From Hyparrhenia diplandra (Eukaryota; Streptophyta; Magnoliopsida; Poales; Poaceae), in NCBI GenBank assembly GCA_015847255.1, contig JADLZK010001932.1, forward strand, positions 806,001 to 870,000: a stretch of DNA of 64,000 nt, given 5' to 3'. The position numbers were made by a program, and so were the translations under genes. Below are positions 35,001-47,317 of the stretch, in pieces (the first letter of the stretch is position 1; each line of letters starts with the position of its first letter). The notes under the pieces are model-generated. The model made no database searches. It was given only the letters and a program-made list of their open reading frames with translations, and was not told the DNA's origin.

Positions 35001-37463
35001 GCCATTGCCGACGGCGTGGACATGATCTCCTTGTCCATCGGGCGACGTAATGCCATATGATTATTTGAGGGACACACAGGCAATTGGCTCCTTCCATGCC
35101 ATGAGGTGTGGAGTGCTCACGTCCGCTGCGGTCGGGAACAAAGAGCTGCCCTTTGCCCATGTTTCCAACGTTGCTCCGTGGATGTTGTCTGTGGCGGCGA
35201 GCAGCACTGGCCGTCAATTCATCGACAAGATTGTTCTTGGGAATGGCGACACCATAGTGGTCAGCCGTAACTTTACACTATGTCCTTATATTTTTCACAG
35301 AAATCAGTATTTGAATAAAAAAGGCAACCATTGCAACTATTTTCTTCTATTGCAGGGAGCTCCATTAACGCCTTTGCAACGATAACAAATGCCACACTTG
35401 TATTTCCCGCCAACGGGTAAGACAATGACAATGGCATACAAACTACAAACACAACCAGGATTAACAACTTCACCACCCATTGAAGTGGGGTTCTCCTAGT
35501 GTTTTTCATTCAGAATTAGCATAAATGTTCCCTACTAAATGCCTCCTAGAGATTCTCATGTGCTATGACTATGGTAGTGTTTTATTACAACTAAAAAAGC
35601 ACTTGGAGAATTTCCACTATTTTGGTAGTGCTAGTGTTTGTGTGAGTGCATGACTGTATCTATATTATATCGAGTATATATTCCACATATTAAGCATTCA
35701 TGGATGTGAGCGTTCTGAAAATACAAATTTTGTCAGAATTTACATGAATTGGATCAAATACGGCACTGAGCATATAAAAAAAAAAATGATTTTTTCTATT
35801 TTTATCTGTTGACAGATTTTTTTATTAAATTTGTCAGATTTCTACACATTTGATTGTGCTTCAAGTTTTATGCTACAACTGTCACTGTCGTGTGGCATTG
35901 TAAAAAATCTGATGGATTTGATCATATAAAAATTCAAGCATTCCGAATGGTGCCTGCATTGCCTATATCTAGTGTTTATATATGTTTTTTTTTTTGCTAC
36001 AATAAATGTAGGTCCTGTGATCCAGAGGACCTTGCCGGAGGTCCTTACCAAGGCAAGATCCTCCTCTGCCCACCCCCGACGACGAACCATCCGTACGATG
36101 GCTCAGGTCCTCTCTTGGCCGGTGCAGCTGGTGTCGTCTTAGTCACCAGTGAGTCCGACGTTGCTTTCAATCTGCAGCCTTTCCCTAATCTCATGGTAAC
36201 TCAGGACAGGTTCGACCAAATCATGGCATGTTTCAACAGCACTAGGTGAGCTTACTGAACAAAGATTGCCACATTCGTGTTCAATCTTCTCAAAATAATC
36301 CTTGTTTGTTTTGAAGTAATCCTGTGGGCATGATAGACCGCACGGAGACTACAGTCAATCCACAAGCTCCTGTACCCGCCTCCTTCTCTTCTCCAGGCCC
36401 AAACTTGATCACCCCTTCGATCTTGAAGGTGCCTCATTATAATGCTGAATAACATCTTCCAACATTACATGGAAATCTCACGGTTAAAATGTTTCTAAAA
36501 GTAAATATGTACAACGTTCAAATGCATGTAAAGCCTGATTTGTCTGCACCGGGGTCGACATCATTGCATCATGGTCGCCGCTGGCATCGCCATTGACCAA
36601 TCCTAATGACACGAGGAAGGTTCAGTACAACATCGTCTCCGGCACATCCATGGCGTGCCCGCACGCGACCGGAGCTGCCGCCTACGTCAAGTCACTCCAC
36701 CGTGACTGGTCGCCGGCAATGATCATGTCGGCACTCATCACCACCGGTAGGACAACCGTGCAATGCAAACCACCATTTCAAAGATTGATTCCATCTCCCA
36801 ATAAAGTTTGGTAACATTTCCATTAATTAATTGGATCATCTCGGTGAACAACTTGCAATATCATCATATCGCAATGCATGCAGCCACTCCGATGGACATA
36901 CCGGCAACTCTCAACACGAACGCGCTCAACTATGGCGCCGGCAGCTCAATCCGTGAGGGCGCCCAACCCGGGCCTTGTCTACGACGCATCAGAGAGCGAC
37001 TATGTGGCTATGCTGTGTGCACAGGGGTACAACTCCATGCAGCTAGCGCTCATCACCGGCTCCAACACCTCGGCTTGCAGCAATGGCTCAACGTACAGCT
37101 CTCCCAGCGACCTCAACTACCCGACCATGGTGGCCCATGTGCAGCCAGGGAAGAACTTCACTGTGTCCTTCCCGCCGGACTGCCACCAATGTCGGGGCCG
37201 CAAGCGCTGTGTATGACGTGAAGGTTGTGTTTCCTATTGAGTCGGCCAATGACCTCATTATTGATGTGTCGCCAAGCAAACTAGAGTTCAGCGCGCCCGA
37301 ACTGGAAGCGCTCCTTCACCGTGACGGTGTCCGCGTGGCGATCGAAGATGGCAAAGGTGCACTCGGCCGCTATTGTGTGGTACAACGATGCGCATGAGGT
37401 GGGAGCCCACTGGTTGTCTACACAACAATTGGATTTCCAGCCTATCAGCAAAATGTGGTTTAG
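32036..37463 (+). pseudogene. Subtilisin-like serine protease, locus 2, multiply frameshifted
   Basis: All ten exons of the family are recognisable: 32036-32131, 32223-32338, 32811-32902, 33304-33543, 34758-35259, 35356-35416, 36012-36245, 36317-36428, 36534-36746 and 36884 to about 37463. Motifs present are the signal peptide (MPRPRTLLLLLLVVTVFAAS), MLDTGVWPDS, GHGSHTAS and SGTSMACPHATG. The region of the oxyanion Asn reads SAAVGNKE. Relative to locus 3 there is a net frame change in exon 4 near 33494-33500 (looks like a cgccg duplication). There are at least three frame changes in exon 5 (near 34880, 34960 and 35040), a one-base loss in exon 6 and another in exon 9 (ccggggtcg), and several in the last exon. 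Two acceptors read aag instead of cag. The 3' UTR matches the one after locus 3. It is not translatable as a protease. Confidence 0.88.
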
Positions 37464-38320
37464 ACAGTGAAGGAGCTATAATTGAAATTCTTTTAGAATA
37501 AAACTCTTCCTTATATCGGCCAAGAATAAATAAATCAACTTGCGAAACCCGTGCACTTTAACAAACGTGAAGCCATTGTGTTCCAACGGTCATGCAGCTG
37601 CTCCGTAACTTTTTTGGATGTAGGGAAGGAAATCTTGACAGATCATGGCCTAGGTTGCCACACCGCAATCCCTGAATGTGCCACTAGTGACTGCTCTGGT
37701 CCTTGCGTCCATGCCCCGCCCACTGAGTGCTAGTTGACGTATTTTGAAACCCTACTCCCCCACTAGGGTCTAAGTTTCACTTAGGTTCATGTGGGATTGT
37801 GTTATTAGGACCGCGCGAGGGGAAGACCGCTATGGACTAGGGAACGCCCAACAGATGTCGCCTTGTGTAGCCATAGATCATCATAATGAACCTCATGGGC
37901 TCCTCCCCGCCCGGTGGTCCGCCGCACCCTAGTGGACCCAATATAACGGATGGAAGTTGCGGCCATGAGGGTGGCCTTGTCTTGTGGTTGCATGCCTTGG
38001 TAAAGACAAATGCTATGCTTTATCAGACCGAGTCCGCCATAGAATATCCGGGGCGCCGTCACGAGATCCGGTCGGACAGCAGTTCAGGTGCCTCACTACA
38101 CTTTTAGCAAGCCACCGACCATCTAACTTGAGGAGATGACAGAGCTATGGAAGGGCATGAGAGGAGATGAGCGAGGAGGGGTGAAGTAGATGTGGTGAAG
38201 ACTTTTAGGGCGCTGCGGCGGCCGCCATCACCTCTAGCCGGGGTGGTGAGACCGGCATGGGAGCGGGAGTGATGGGGGCTTTGGCGGTGGTAGTTGTGCC
38301 TCGGTTTTAATTGTGGAATA
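37464..38320. other. 3' UTR of locus 2 and intergenic DNA
   Basis: The first ~75 bp (gacagtgaaggagct, then aataaaactcttcctt and aataaataaatcaac) match the 3' UTR unit at 53176-53275. After that I see no conserved gene; short frames on both strands have no recognisable domain. Confidence 0.5.
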
Positions 38321-38446
38321 CTCATGGTCTAGACGATCCAGCTAGATAAAAGTAAAATTCTTCGTTATATAGTTGAGGCATCAACGACATCGATGGTTTG
38401 CCCGGAAACCAAATTGAGGGAAGATCACCGCCCTCAAGGCTAAAAC
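38321..38446 (+). repeat. Dispersed 126-bp direct repeat, left copy
   Basis: Collinear without indels with 42445-42570 (ctcatggtctag ... ggaaaccaaattgagggaag). Weaker similarity continues for about 40 bp more. Probably part of a retroelement internal region present twice. Confidence 0.75.
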
Positions 38447-39541
38447 AAATTCTCCCCTCCTTTCAAAAATAGGATTTTTAGGTCAACTTGGTGGTGGTGG
38501 GGGGGTGTTCAAACTTAACCCCACCTAGAATTTCATTGAACACATCTCGACAAGCCGAGTGGTGGAATCGCATAAGTGCCAATCCTCAAATAGTTTAAGG
38601 AGGTACAATGGGGAGAGGGAGAGAGGAGATACAACAACACTTAAATCCAAACAGCCACAACACAATAATATGAGGACAATCCTATATTTAAGCCGAAAGG
38701 CGCCAACCGATCATCAATTTGTGCACCCGCCGAGCAACATACGTCGGCATCACCATTTCCATTTCCATTTTGACACCACTCCTCGTAGCTACCACCACTA
38801 CATAAATAACGTGGCAGGTTTTTGGATTTACCCCAAAGAAAGACCAGGGTTAATCGATGATTTCTTGTGGCGGCTTTTAGGACCCGAAATAACCTCAACA
38901 AAGTGAAAAAAATAAAAATCAAATGCCCAAACCAAATCCTAATAGGCCACCACCTCTAGATCTAGGGTTTTGAGGTAGAGGACCGTGCACCTAGCCACCG
39001 CTGGACCGGATCCACCCTAGCACGCCACCTCCGCGCGAGAAGCGGCCTCCGCGGCGAGGCGCCGGCCCCCATACGAGCCTTGGCTGTGCAAGCGCCGCCT
39101 CCGCGAGCAACGGACGTGCGCGAGAACCGGCCGGAGTGCTAGGGTTTCGGGCCGAGAGTGAGTGGGAGTTTGAGATGAAAGGGAGAGGGAGGTAGTGGGA
39201 GTTGAGAGGAGAGGGGAGGTCGCGGTACTTGGGATGGAGTGGGAGTGGGAGAGGGATGAAACCCTGTGTCGGAGTTTTATACCGAGCTACTATCGGGCTC
39301 GCGTCTAGGCCATTTTGGGCCTCGGCCTTTTTCCCTAGCGGGCGGGGATAGGAAGACCACCATGGTTAATCCGCTATTTTCCGTGACGGTTTTTAATCAA
39401 TTTAACATGACAGTTTTTTATAACCGGGGACGGTTAATCAAAAAACCATCATGGTTAATTGAGACATTAATCGTGGTGTTTTAAAAAACCCACCATGGTT
39501 AATAAAATGGAAAGGTGTTATAAAAGATTTTTGTAGTAGTG
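38447..39541. mobile_element. CACTA-type terminus and subterminal repeats
   Basis: The segment ends ttttTGTAGTAGTG at 39541, the complement of CACTACTACAAAAA, a standard CACTA end. The last ~200 bp hold repeated catggttaat / accatggtt motifs typical of subterminal repeats. A CACTAC at 38796 could be the other end (about 0.75 kb), but its similarity is limited and no 3-bp target duplication is clear. The GC-rich centre has no recognised coding sequence. Confidence 0.5.
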
Positions 39542-39833
39542 TACGCCTCTCTCGAGGCCAATAGAATCGGGACTAAGAGCAAGTTGACAAACACGCAAAG
39601 CCTAGGATCACCAAACACGACGAACTCTTTTGGAAAATGATGGTGACACCATGAGTGCATTCAGGCCCATGTATTGCCATTCAATGCTGTCCACAGGGAG
39701 GAAGCCGTGTAGGGAATGGTGACAGTGGTGGAATCTCCACCCAACATTTGATTATGACATCACCAAGGAGAGCATGGATGAAGCATAGGCACGGAGGAGG
39801 ACACTCATCGAAGCAACCACAACGACTAGCATC
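39542..39833. other. Intergenic spacer between CACTA remnants
   Basis: Unassigned sequence of about 290 bp with no recognisable gene or repeat. Confidence 0.35.
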
Positions 39834-40642
39834 CACTACGGACTCAAGCTCTTTGCCGAGTCTTTGGAGACTTTCGACAAAGGCCCTTATTCACTCGGCA
39901 AAAGCCTTTGGACACTTGGCAAAAGTGTCGGCAAAGCCTCTTTGTCAAGTGCCTTTGTAGGGCACTTGGCAAAGGCTTTGCTGAGTCTCGAAAAAAAAAA
40001 ACACGGCAAATAAATAATGAAAAAGCCCCCAAAAGTGGCAAAAAAAATAATGAGAGGAGGGGCCCACCGGGCGGCCACCACCACACCCATAACCATGGTT
40101 GGTTTTTTCACGAATTTTGCAAACTTTGCAGCCACGGAGCTTCAAACCCGCGACCTCCCCCATGTGCACCTATTGCTCTACCACCGCACTACATCATCAC
40201 ATATGTCTACATTACATTTCGGTTCCCTAGATATTGTACTAAATCGAGATTAAATTGCTTGTTTGAGGCCCCAAACCAATTCAAATAAAAAGTGTTCAAC
40301 TATAAAGAGTCATAACTTTTGAGATCGACAATTCTTATTTAGGAAGTTTGTCCATCCGAGATCATTTCCAAAATTTTGAATTTCCAATTTGAGATATTCG
40401 GATGTAGTTTTGCATGATAAGATGAATTTAAACTAAAAAGTGGTCAACTACAAAGAGTCATAACTTTTTAAGATCTAGGATTTTCATTTAGAAAGTTTCT
40501 CCATCCGAGGTCGTTCGAAAAATTTGAATTTTAATTTTTGAATTCAAAGGTAAATTTACATGACAAGATGAACACTCTTGAACAAATTATTTTACAAGGT
40601 GTTTCCCTCTCATTAACCGTGAAGGTTTTAAAACCTCCATGG
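39834..40642 (+). mobile_element. CACTA-like transposon fragment
   Basis: Begins CACTACGGACTC, followed by many copies of ctttgccgag / actcggcaaa / cttggcaaa in both orientations, the subterminal repeat pattern of grass CACTA elements. A low-copy tRNA-like stretch (about 40130-40190) and a tandem duplication (40286-40583) follow. No transposase is seen; the other terminus is missing or was lost when an LTR inserted at 40643. Confidence 0.6.
40286..40583 (+). repeat. Two tandem copies of a ~149-bp unit
   Basis: Units start at 40286 and 40435. Both contain aaaaagtg, tcaacta, aaagagtcataact and later gaagtttgtccatccgag or its variant, with moderate divergence. Confidence 0.8.
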
Positions 40643-42370
40643 TGAAAGTGCATCTAGCCCTTTAGTCGGTTTTGGTGAATTTGAATGGCAACATAATTAA
40701 AGGTCTAATAATTGAACAGGAAACTAAATCTATTGCATATACTTACGGATTGTGTATTAATAAGTATATCCAAGGTTCAACAAGTAAGCAAACTTGATGG
40801 TGTTGCACATAGTATTGAAGTAAAAGCCAAATTGTGGATTGTTGTATTGGAAGATGATGGAAACAATCTAGTTCAAGCAAAAGATAACAATGCAAATGGA
40901 ATAAGTCAAATGGCTTATATGTTGTAGGGGTATCATAGCATCATGTGAAAGCAAGCATATTTGGCAAAAGGCAAAAGAGACAAGAGTTGATGATTTTGGA
41001 TTGGTCTCTATAATGGCCTATTTTCCATGAATAGAACATTAAAATAATTGTCGAGTGTCAAGCCAAAAATGGATAGGATATAAGGAACCATGAATTGGCT
41101 TGACCATATTGATGTTGATCTATGTATGTTTCTATGTGAGTCAAACCGAAGCTTGATTGGTCTCAAAATTCATATCTAGAAGATAATCAAGCAAGGATCA
41201 AAATTGAAGATATGGTTAATCAATGGATGCTTAATGTAATGTGACTTTAGTGTGCCATAATAAGGTGAAGATAGCAAGAAAAGGGCTTTGAGGTACTAAG
41301 CAAAGGTGAAGGGCAAGCGGCTGACTTGGGACCGAGGTACCATGACTATGGTCAAGAAGAAAGTACTTGCATTTAGTCGAGGAACTAATCAAGCTATGAT
41401 GAGTCATATTGTGTGAAGGATCAAATGATTAGTGTGTGTGACTTGAAGCCATGGAGGTGAACTCATATTTGTGAAAATGGTTCAAGTCATATGCTCAAGG
41501 TATATTTGCTCCCGAGAGATGAGCGAAGATTATAGAGGATGATGTAGGTTGATGGAACCGCTCAAGTGAAATGGATGGCAACTTGGACTCATGGAGGTTT
41601 AATTTCATTTATGTTTTAAATCTTGAGTTTAGAAAGCCGTCTTGTAAAGAGAGATCCAAGGACAACTAGTCAACTATTGAACCAAATACTCAAACCCAAA
41701 CTAGCTACATCACCTCTCTAGCCCAAAAACGGACGGCCAAATTTCATATTCGATTCTCTATTTTGGGACGATGGATTCTGCGGGTTGAGCGCAAGATCTT
41801 CGCGCTTAATCGACCATTGGGCCCAAGGGGTATAAATACCCTTTCTACCCCTCCCCAATGGTTACCTCTTCTTCCCCCAACGTTCATTTTTGTGGAAGAA
41901 CAGAACCAAAGCTCTTCTCTCTCTCCTTCATTGTTGCTCCTCCACTCCCTAAGCTAGATATCGAGTTCCACATCAAATCTTGAGGGAAAAGGTAGCAAAC
42001 TCGATTGGAGACCAGATCTACAAGTTCCCCATCTTAAAGAGCATTTGGTTCTTGTTTGGCAAGCTGTTCTAGGGTTCTTTACTCTTGGAGCTTGCTCCTA
42101 GCCGGCTAGGCATCACCCTTGAGCCTACCAACTTGTGTGGTAGCCTTGGGAAGTTTGTAACCTCACTCAAAATCAAGAAAATCACCCATCATCTCAAGAG
42201 TTCACTTCCTTCACTTGAGAACGAGGGCAAAGCATGCCTTGGTGGTGAGCTAATCCTTTTGTGGATACCTCAACAATGTGGACTTAGGCCAGCCTTGGTG
42301 GCGATGTCGAACCATGGGAAAAGCATCGTGTCGTTGTGTGCTTCATCTTTACATTCCTGCAGTTTTTAGG
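40643..42370 (+). mobile_element. Probable LTR (gypsy-like) with TATA box
   Basis: The sequence begins tgaaagtgcatctagccctt and continues with ggttttggtgaa, a start that I associate with a widespread grass LTR family. A promoter-like ggtataaatacc lies at 41829-41840 and is followed by a pyrimidine-rich leader. The 3' boundary is approximate and I found no target duplication or primer site. It may be a solo LTR. Confidence 0.5.
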
Positions 42371-42444
42371 GTTTGAGCTTGATCTTCTTTTTTGGTAAAG
42401 GTTTTACGTGGTATACGTCTTTTGAGCTCTATTTTATCTTTATA

Positions 42445-42570
42445 CTCATGGTCTAGGCGATCTAGTTAGATTAAAGTAAGATTGTTCGTTAAGCAGTTGA
42501 GGCATCAACATCATTGATGGTTTGCTTGGAAACCAAATTGAGGGAAGATCACTGCTCACAAATCTAAAAT
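42445..42570 (+). repeat. Dispersed 126-bp direct repeat, right copy
   Basis: Collinear with 38321-38446, about 4.1 kb away in the same orientation. The space between the two copies holds CACTA and LTR sequence. Confidence 0.75.
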
Positions 42571-43021
42571 TGTTCTATGCCTCCTCCCCGCAAAATAGTA
42601 TTGTTTTTAATGAGACAGATGGTTCTAGTGGTGGAAATCTAATGCATGGAATATTCACTTGGTCCAAGTGGCCGACCAAATCCTATCCTTGCTACCATAG
42701 AAAGGGCTTTTGTGAACCTTGAGCATTCCTTATTGACTTTCCCAAAACCAACCTCTAACCACGTGCCCATATATACTTCTAACGATGTCGATGGTGAAAT
42801 ACCAAAATTAATCAATGCTTTTCCATTCGAAAACTACTCGCTACACACAAATCCAACCATTTTGTGTTCAGTTCTCCCAGTGTGGGCGGAGTTATACCTT
42901 TGTCATCCCGGATGCCTTTGGTCACCTCGCGGCTAGCCTTAAGTCGACTCAGCGGCTACCAAAAGGTCTAGTCGGCATTATTGTGGCCCCCACACCAACT
43001 CATTCTTCAAAAGTGCTATTT
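42571..43021 (+). other. Unassigned, possibly retroelement-derived
   Basis: A plus-strand open frame (42646-42936, 96 codons) has no domain I can name. It is interrupted in the +2 frame as well. The copia-like element inserted at 43027. Confidence 0.35.
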
Positions 43022-43026
43022 CTTAA

Positions 43027-43462
43027 TGTTAGACTTTGGATCGACACTAAGTGTAGATCTATGGGGTAATCCTTTTCCTTTATGATAACAAAGCATGAAC
43101 TCAAGAAGAACAATGAGAAATGGAAGACATTGGAAGAAGGGACTCATTTGTAGGGTTAAGCCTCGCATGGAGTCGGTGAACAATTTGCACAACGTGCAAA
43201 GTGGCGGTCGGTGTAGAGGTTGAGTAGAGGCAGCGACACACAGGGACTATGTCGGTGGCTGGTGGAGCTTCCTATCGCTGGTAGCTTATTTCCTCTCGCT
43301 CGATCTAGGGTTAGGACGGTGGGGTGGCGGCTCCCCCACCTCCTCTTTATAGGGATGCATGACGAGGCCCCACCAACCTCATCTTGGGCTCGATGCCCCG
43401 GTAAGGGCACAAATCAAAGGCCCAGATGGCCGTTAGGCCAACTGGTGGAGATCAATCTAATA
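43027..43462 (-). repeat. 3' LTR of the copia-like element
   Basis: 436 bp, beginning TGTTAGAC on the plus strand. It matches 46966-47312 across its length, with insertions around 43085-43180 and 43320-43400. Confidence 0.8.
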
Positions 43463-46400
43463 TTCTCCCGCTTGATCTTTAGTATTAAACTTAGCATGCG
43501 TATCTCTTTTCACATTCCAACACGAGATCAATGCATAGAGCGTGCTTCATCGTCACGTCTCACTGGCCGGTAGATTTGAATGCTACAATACACATATCTA
43601 CGTTTCCGAAATAGATTCTTTGACTTTGGGCCCTTTATTGTCCGAAAAATCATAGGCTATACAGTAAACCCATGTCAACGTGTGTTCAATCAACGCACCG
43701 GGTGGTAAGCCTTTGGTAAACAGATCAGCAAGCACTTGCTTGTCACTTATATGTTCATTGCTATCGTATAATCACAAATTTTCTCCTTTACAACACATCA
43801 TTTAATGTCAATGTGTTTGGCAAAGACACTTGACCTGTTGTCATAGGAGCGAACTACTTAAATGGTTATTGATGTTGTCAACCATTATCAACTCCGGGTA
43901 TAAGTTCTTGAAGTACCTTTGCCTGTGTCTCTAAAGCCTCAACAATATTTATCATGGGTATGCATCATTAATGACACAACAACTATTTCATTGGAGCTTT
44001 TCCACAATAAACTAACCGTGAGTGAGTGTTAGTGACTAGTGTGGATTTCACTACACACCTCACCAAAGCTTAACATTTTGTACCCACAACTATATGAGAG
44101 TACTTTTTCTTTCTTATTTGATATGAGGCTTATAATACTTTGAAACTACAATACATTCTTTACTCCATTCCAATTATCTATATCCTGAGTGGACTTACGC
44201 CAAATTGTCCCGGATATGTTAGAGTAATTCTTATTGGTGCGCACATATTACTTTCAATAGTTAAAGCATATGGAACCAATTTCATTTAATCTATCTCATA
44301 TTGGTTCTATAAGATTACGGTCCCAAAACCTATTACCCTTGACCATGGAAGCCGACATAGGTTTTTTTTCGCATACATTTGCCGTAGTTCTAATGCCCCT
44401 TTCTTTTATCTTGGTGTTCCAATTCCGGAATTTCACTTCACCGAGATCATACTTATTGAAACTTAAGGACAAGAACATTTCTTCTCTAGTGGTAGATTAA
44501 CATGATATCACCACTTGTAAGCAGATGTCATCCACTTACGGGATTAGGAAAATGAATTTTTTATTTTTGAACTTTACACAACACTATTATCCTTCTCGTT
44601 CTCTTTTAAACCCATGTGACATCTCTTATGTTCTTTTTTCCTCTCATCACAAAACCTTTTGCGTTGTGCCATGTAAACTTTTCACACAAATTTCTATTAA
44701 GGAATGCCATCTTTACATTTGTCGATGTAGTTACGCAATGTGCCATTTATGTCATTATGATTCTAAATAATCCTTGCATATTTATTGTAATCTATTCCTT
44801 CTCTTTATTTAAATCCTTTTGACGCTTTATCACTTTTCTGTCTTCCCTTTGGAGTCACATTTGATTTAGTGGACCCATAATAGCCAACTGTTTTGGCTCA
44901 ATTGGGAATTTCTCCCAAGTCCCAAACATCATTGGTATTCATCAAATTCATTTCATCTTACATAGATATTATAATCATCAAAGAAACTGATTTTCTTATT
45001 CTTTGAGACCTTCAAGGTCCTTAGCTACTGGCACTTCTTTCATATGGGACAATTGTTGCTCTTTTATTGCCAAGAGGCAATTGATTCTATAGTATCTTGC
45101 AACAGGTATCGTATGAATCATACAACATCAACATGGTATTTCAAAACTTTGATCTCTACAAACCATGCTCACCCGGATTACTTCATCTTCTGAAAAGAAA
45201 GTATATCTTCAAACTTTCTCATTTGAGTTTATTCTGTTAAACCTTATCTCATATGTTGCTTTGAGTACCATCTTTGTATCTATGAAACTCGTCCAGTATA
45301 AATATTGGATGAATATGATATCTTTCTATCAAATCAGTAAAACGTGTAGGAATAGTTTAGCTATTTCTTTGCTTAGGGTACAACTATTATGACCATTGTA
45401 CTCCCTCAATGGGGAATAATAACCTTGAAGGGACATAATTTCCCAAATTGGCACATATTCTATTATCAAATTAAAAATGAATATGAATATTCTCGTAACA
45501 CACATGCTTAATCCAACGTTGGTTAAATTAAACATGAATGTAATTTTACAACTCTTATCATAATAACTTAGAATGAAATACATAATTCTTCATAGAGTAC
45601 ACAAAATAATATTTCTTAAACTAGACTTCCATGTCAAGTTCGACATCATTGGTGCTCTGATTCATTCGTCATCTTTTCTTGAACTAAAATCAAAGAATTC
45701 TTTTCTTTCAAGCCATTGTTTAAAGAGATCACAATCCATTATGCAATAGCCTTCTTTATCATCACTCATCATATTCTCGAGTCGCATGTACCCAGCTCAT
45801 TTTCTTACTGCCTTCAAAAATAAAAACATGGAGATCTTTGTCTGATAATATTCAATAGAAATCAACAATAGTGAGGATGAAAATAACCCTACGTTGGTCT
45901 GGTTAAAACATGGGCATTAAACTTTGAAATCTTTTAGTTCTATTCTATATCACTGTTTGGGCAGAAATAGAATAGAACAACATTCTTTCTACATTAATTG
46001 TACATCACTGTTAGGCAGAAATGGAATTAATATATGGAAAACTCAATTATCATTAAAACATATAACTTACTCCTAAAAACTAAATTTTGCCGTTGGTTCA
46101 AATTTAATTAGAGGACAATCAAAATCATTGCAGCCAAAAACCATGAATAACTTTGCTAGTTCTCTCATTCTTAAACTTCTATTCTCAAGTTTTGGAATAC
46201 TTTGATGCCTCAGTACAACATCAGTACATAATGAAACATACAATTACATTTATAGTTTTTACATTACGTCTATATGAGCATTGGGCAGAAATAGAAATCA
46301 TACATATTCTTGGTTAAAATTAGAACATTGCTATTATCAACGTTGGTTAGAAAATAACAATATCATAATCATCTTAAAATTCTCTTTACCCTCTTTTTTC

Positions 46401-46951
46401 TCCAATTAAATATCACATTTGTTCAAAATAATAGGAGAATAAATTCATTATCTTAGCACTAGAAACTTTAAAATAAAATATATTATTCTTGTTCAGGAAG
46501 CACTTCCTTTAACTCATTTTCTAAAAAAATCCGCCATATTATATGCTTCAAAAAGAAAAGAATGAAAATCATATTCTTTACTACTATCATTTGGCACTAA
46601 AGCCCGTCTTGGTTGTGTGCGGTCATGGCCCACCGAAAGACGGCCCATGACCATGCGGCGCCACGCACACCTCACCCCACCCAGGCCGCAACCGGGGCCT
46701 AGGCTAGGAAATCAGAATCCTGCTTGGGCCATAAGACGGCCCGATAGATCTTGGCCGTTCACGCCAATAGACGGCTGTCCGCCCGTATCGGGCTGAGCAA
46801 AACCTCTTTCGGTCATTTCATGAAACCCTAACTCCTATTTCTCTCCACACCCTTCTCACTCCACCGAGCGGCAGATCATCACCTGTGAATCGAATCACCT
46901 CTTTCTAGTTTCTTTTTGAACCCGAACGGATCTACTCGCTAGTACAATCAG

Positions 46952-46964
46952 GCTCTTGATACCA
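46952..46964 (-). other. Primer binding site (initiator Met tRNA)
   Basis: On the minus strand the sequence reads TGGTATCAAGAGC next to the LTR, the usual copia primer site with one additional A. Confidence 0.75.
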
Positions 46965-46965
46965 T

Positions 46966-47312
46966 TGCTAGCTAGACTTTGGATCGACACTAGGTGTAGA
47001 TCTGTGGGATAATCCTTTTCCTTTATGATAACAACATGAACTCAAGAGGTTGAGCGCAGGCGATGAGGCACCGGGAACATATCGGCAGCTGATGGAGCTT
47101 CCCCGTCGCTGGCAGCCTCTTCCCTCTCGATCGGTCTAGGGTAGGGGACGGTAGGGTGGCGGCTAGAGCAGTGAACCTCGTGTTCGAGTGTGTCCCCACT
47201 TCCTCTTTATACAACGGGGCCCACCTACCTCGTCTTGGGCTGAACGGCCGTGATCAGAGCGCGTGTCAAGGGTTCAGATGGCCGTTGGGCCAACTGGTAG
47301 ATAAATCTAACA
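46966..47312 (-). repeat. 5' LTR of the copia-like element
   Basis: 347 bp ending TCTAACA on the plus strand, next to the CTTAA target duplication. It contains a TATA-like ctttatac on the plus strand; on the minus strand gtataaag lies near 47206. It is shorter than the partner LTR by about 90 bp. Confidence 0.8.
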
Positions 47313-47317
47313 CTTAA

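Larger units (their letters stand above)
43027..47312 (-). mobile_element. Copia-like LTR retrotransposon without recognisable pol
   Basis: The structure is complete on the minus strand. The 5' LTR is at 47312-46966. A primer binding site TGGTATCAAGAGC (46964-46952) is complementary to the 3' end of initiator Met tRNA. An internal region of about 3.5 kb follows, then a polypurine tract (agcgggaga, about 43474-43466) and the 3' LTR at 43462-43027. The whole is flanked by CTTAA on both sides (43022-43026 and 47313-47317). The internal region is AT-rich, with only short frames and scattered variants of gggcagaaatagaat and caacgttgg. I recognise no gag or pol, so it is probably a non-autonomous derivative. 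Confidence 0.82.

Noticed and set aside
40130..40195. tRNA-like sequence (ttcaaacccgcgacct)
   Set aside because: No cloverleaf can be drawn by eye and it lies in a CACTA-like element, where such tRNA-like tracts are common.
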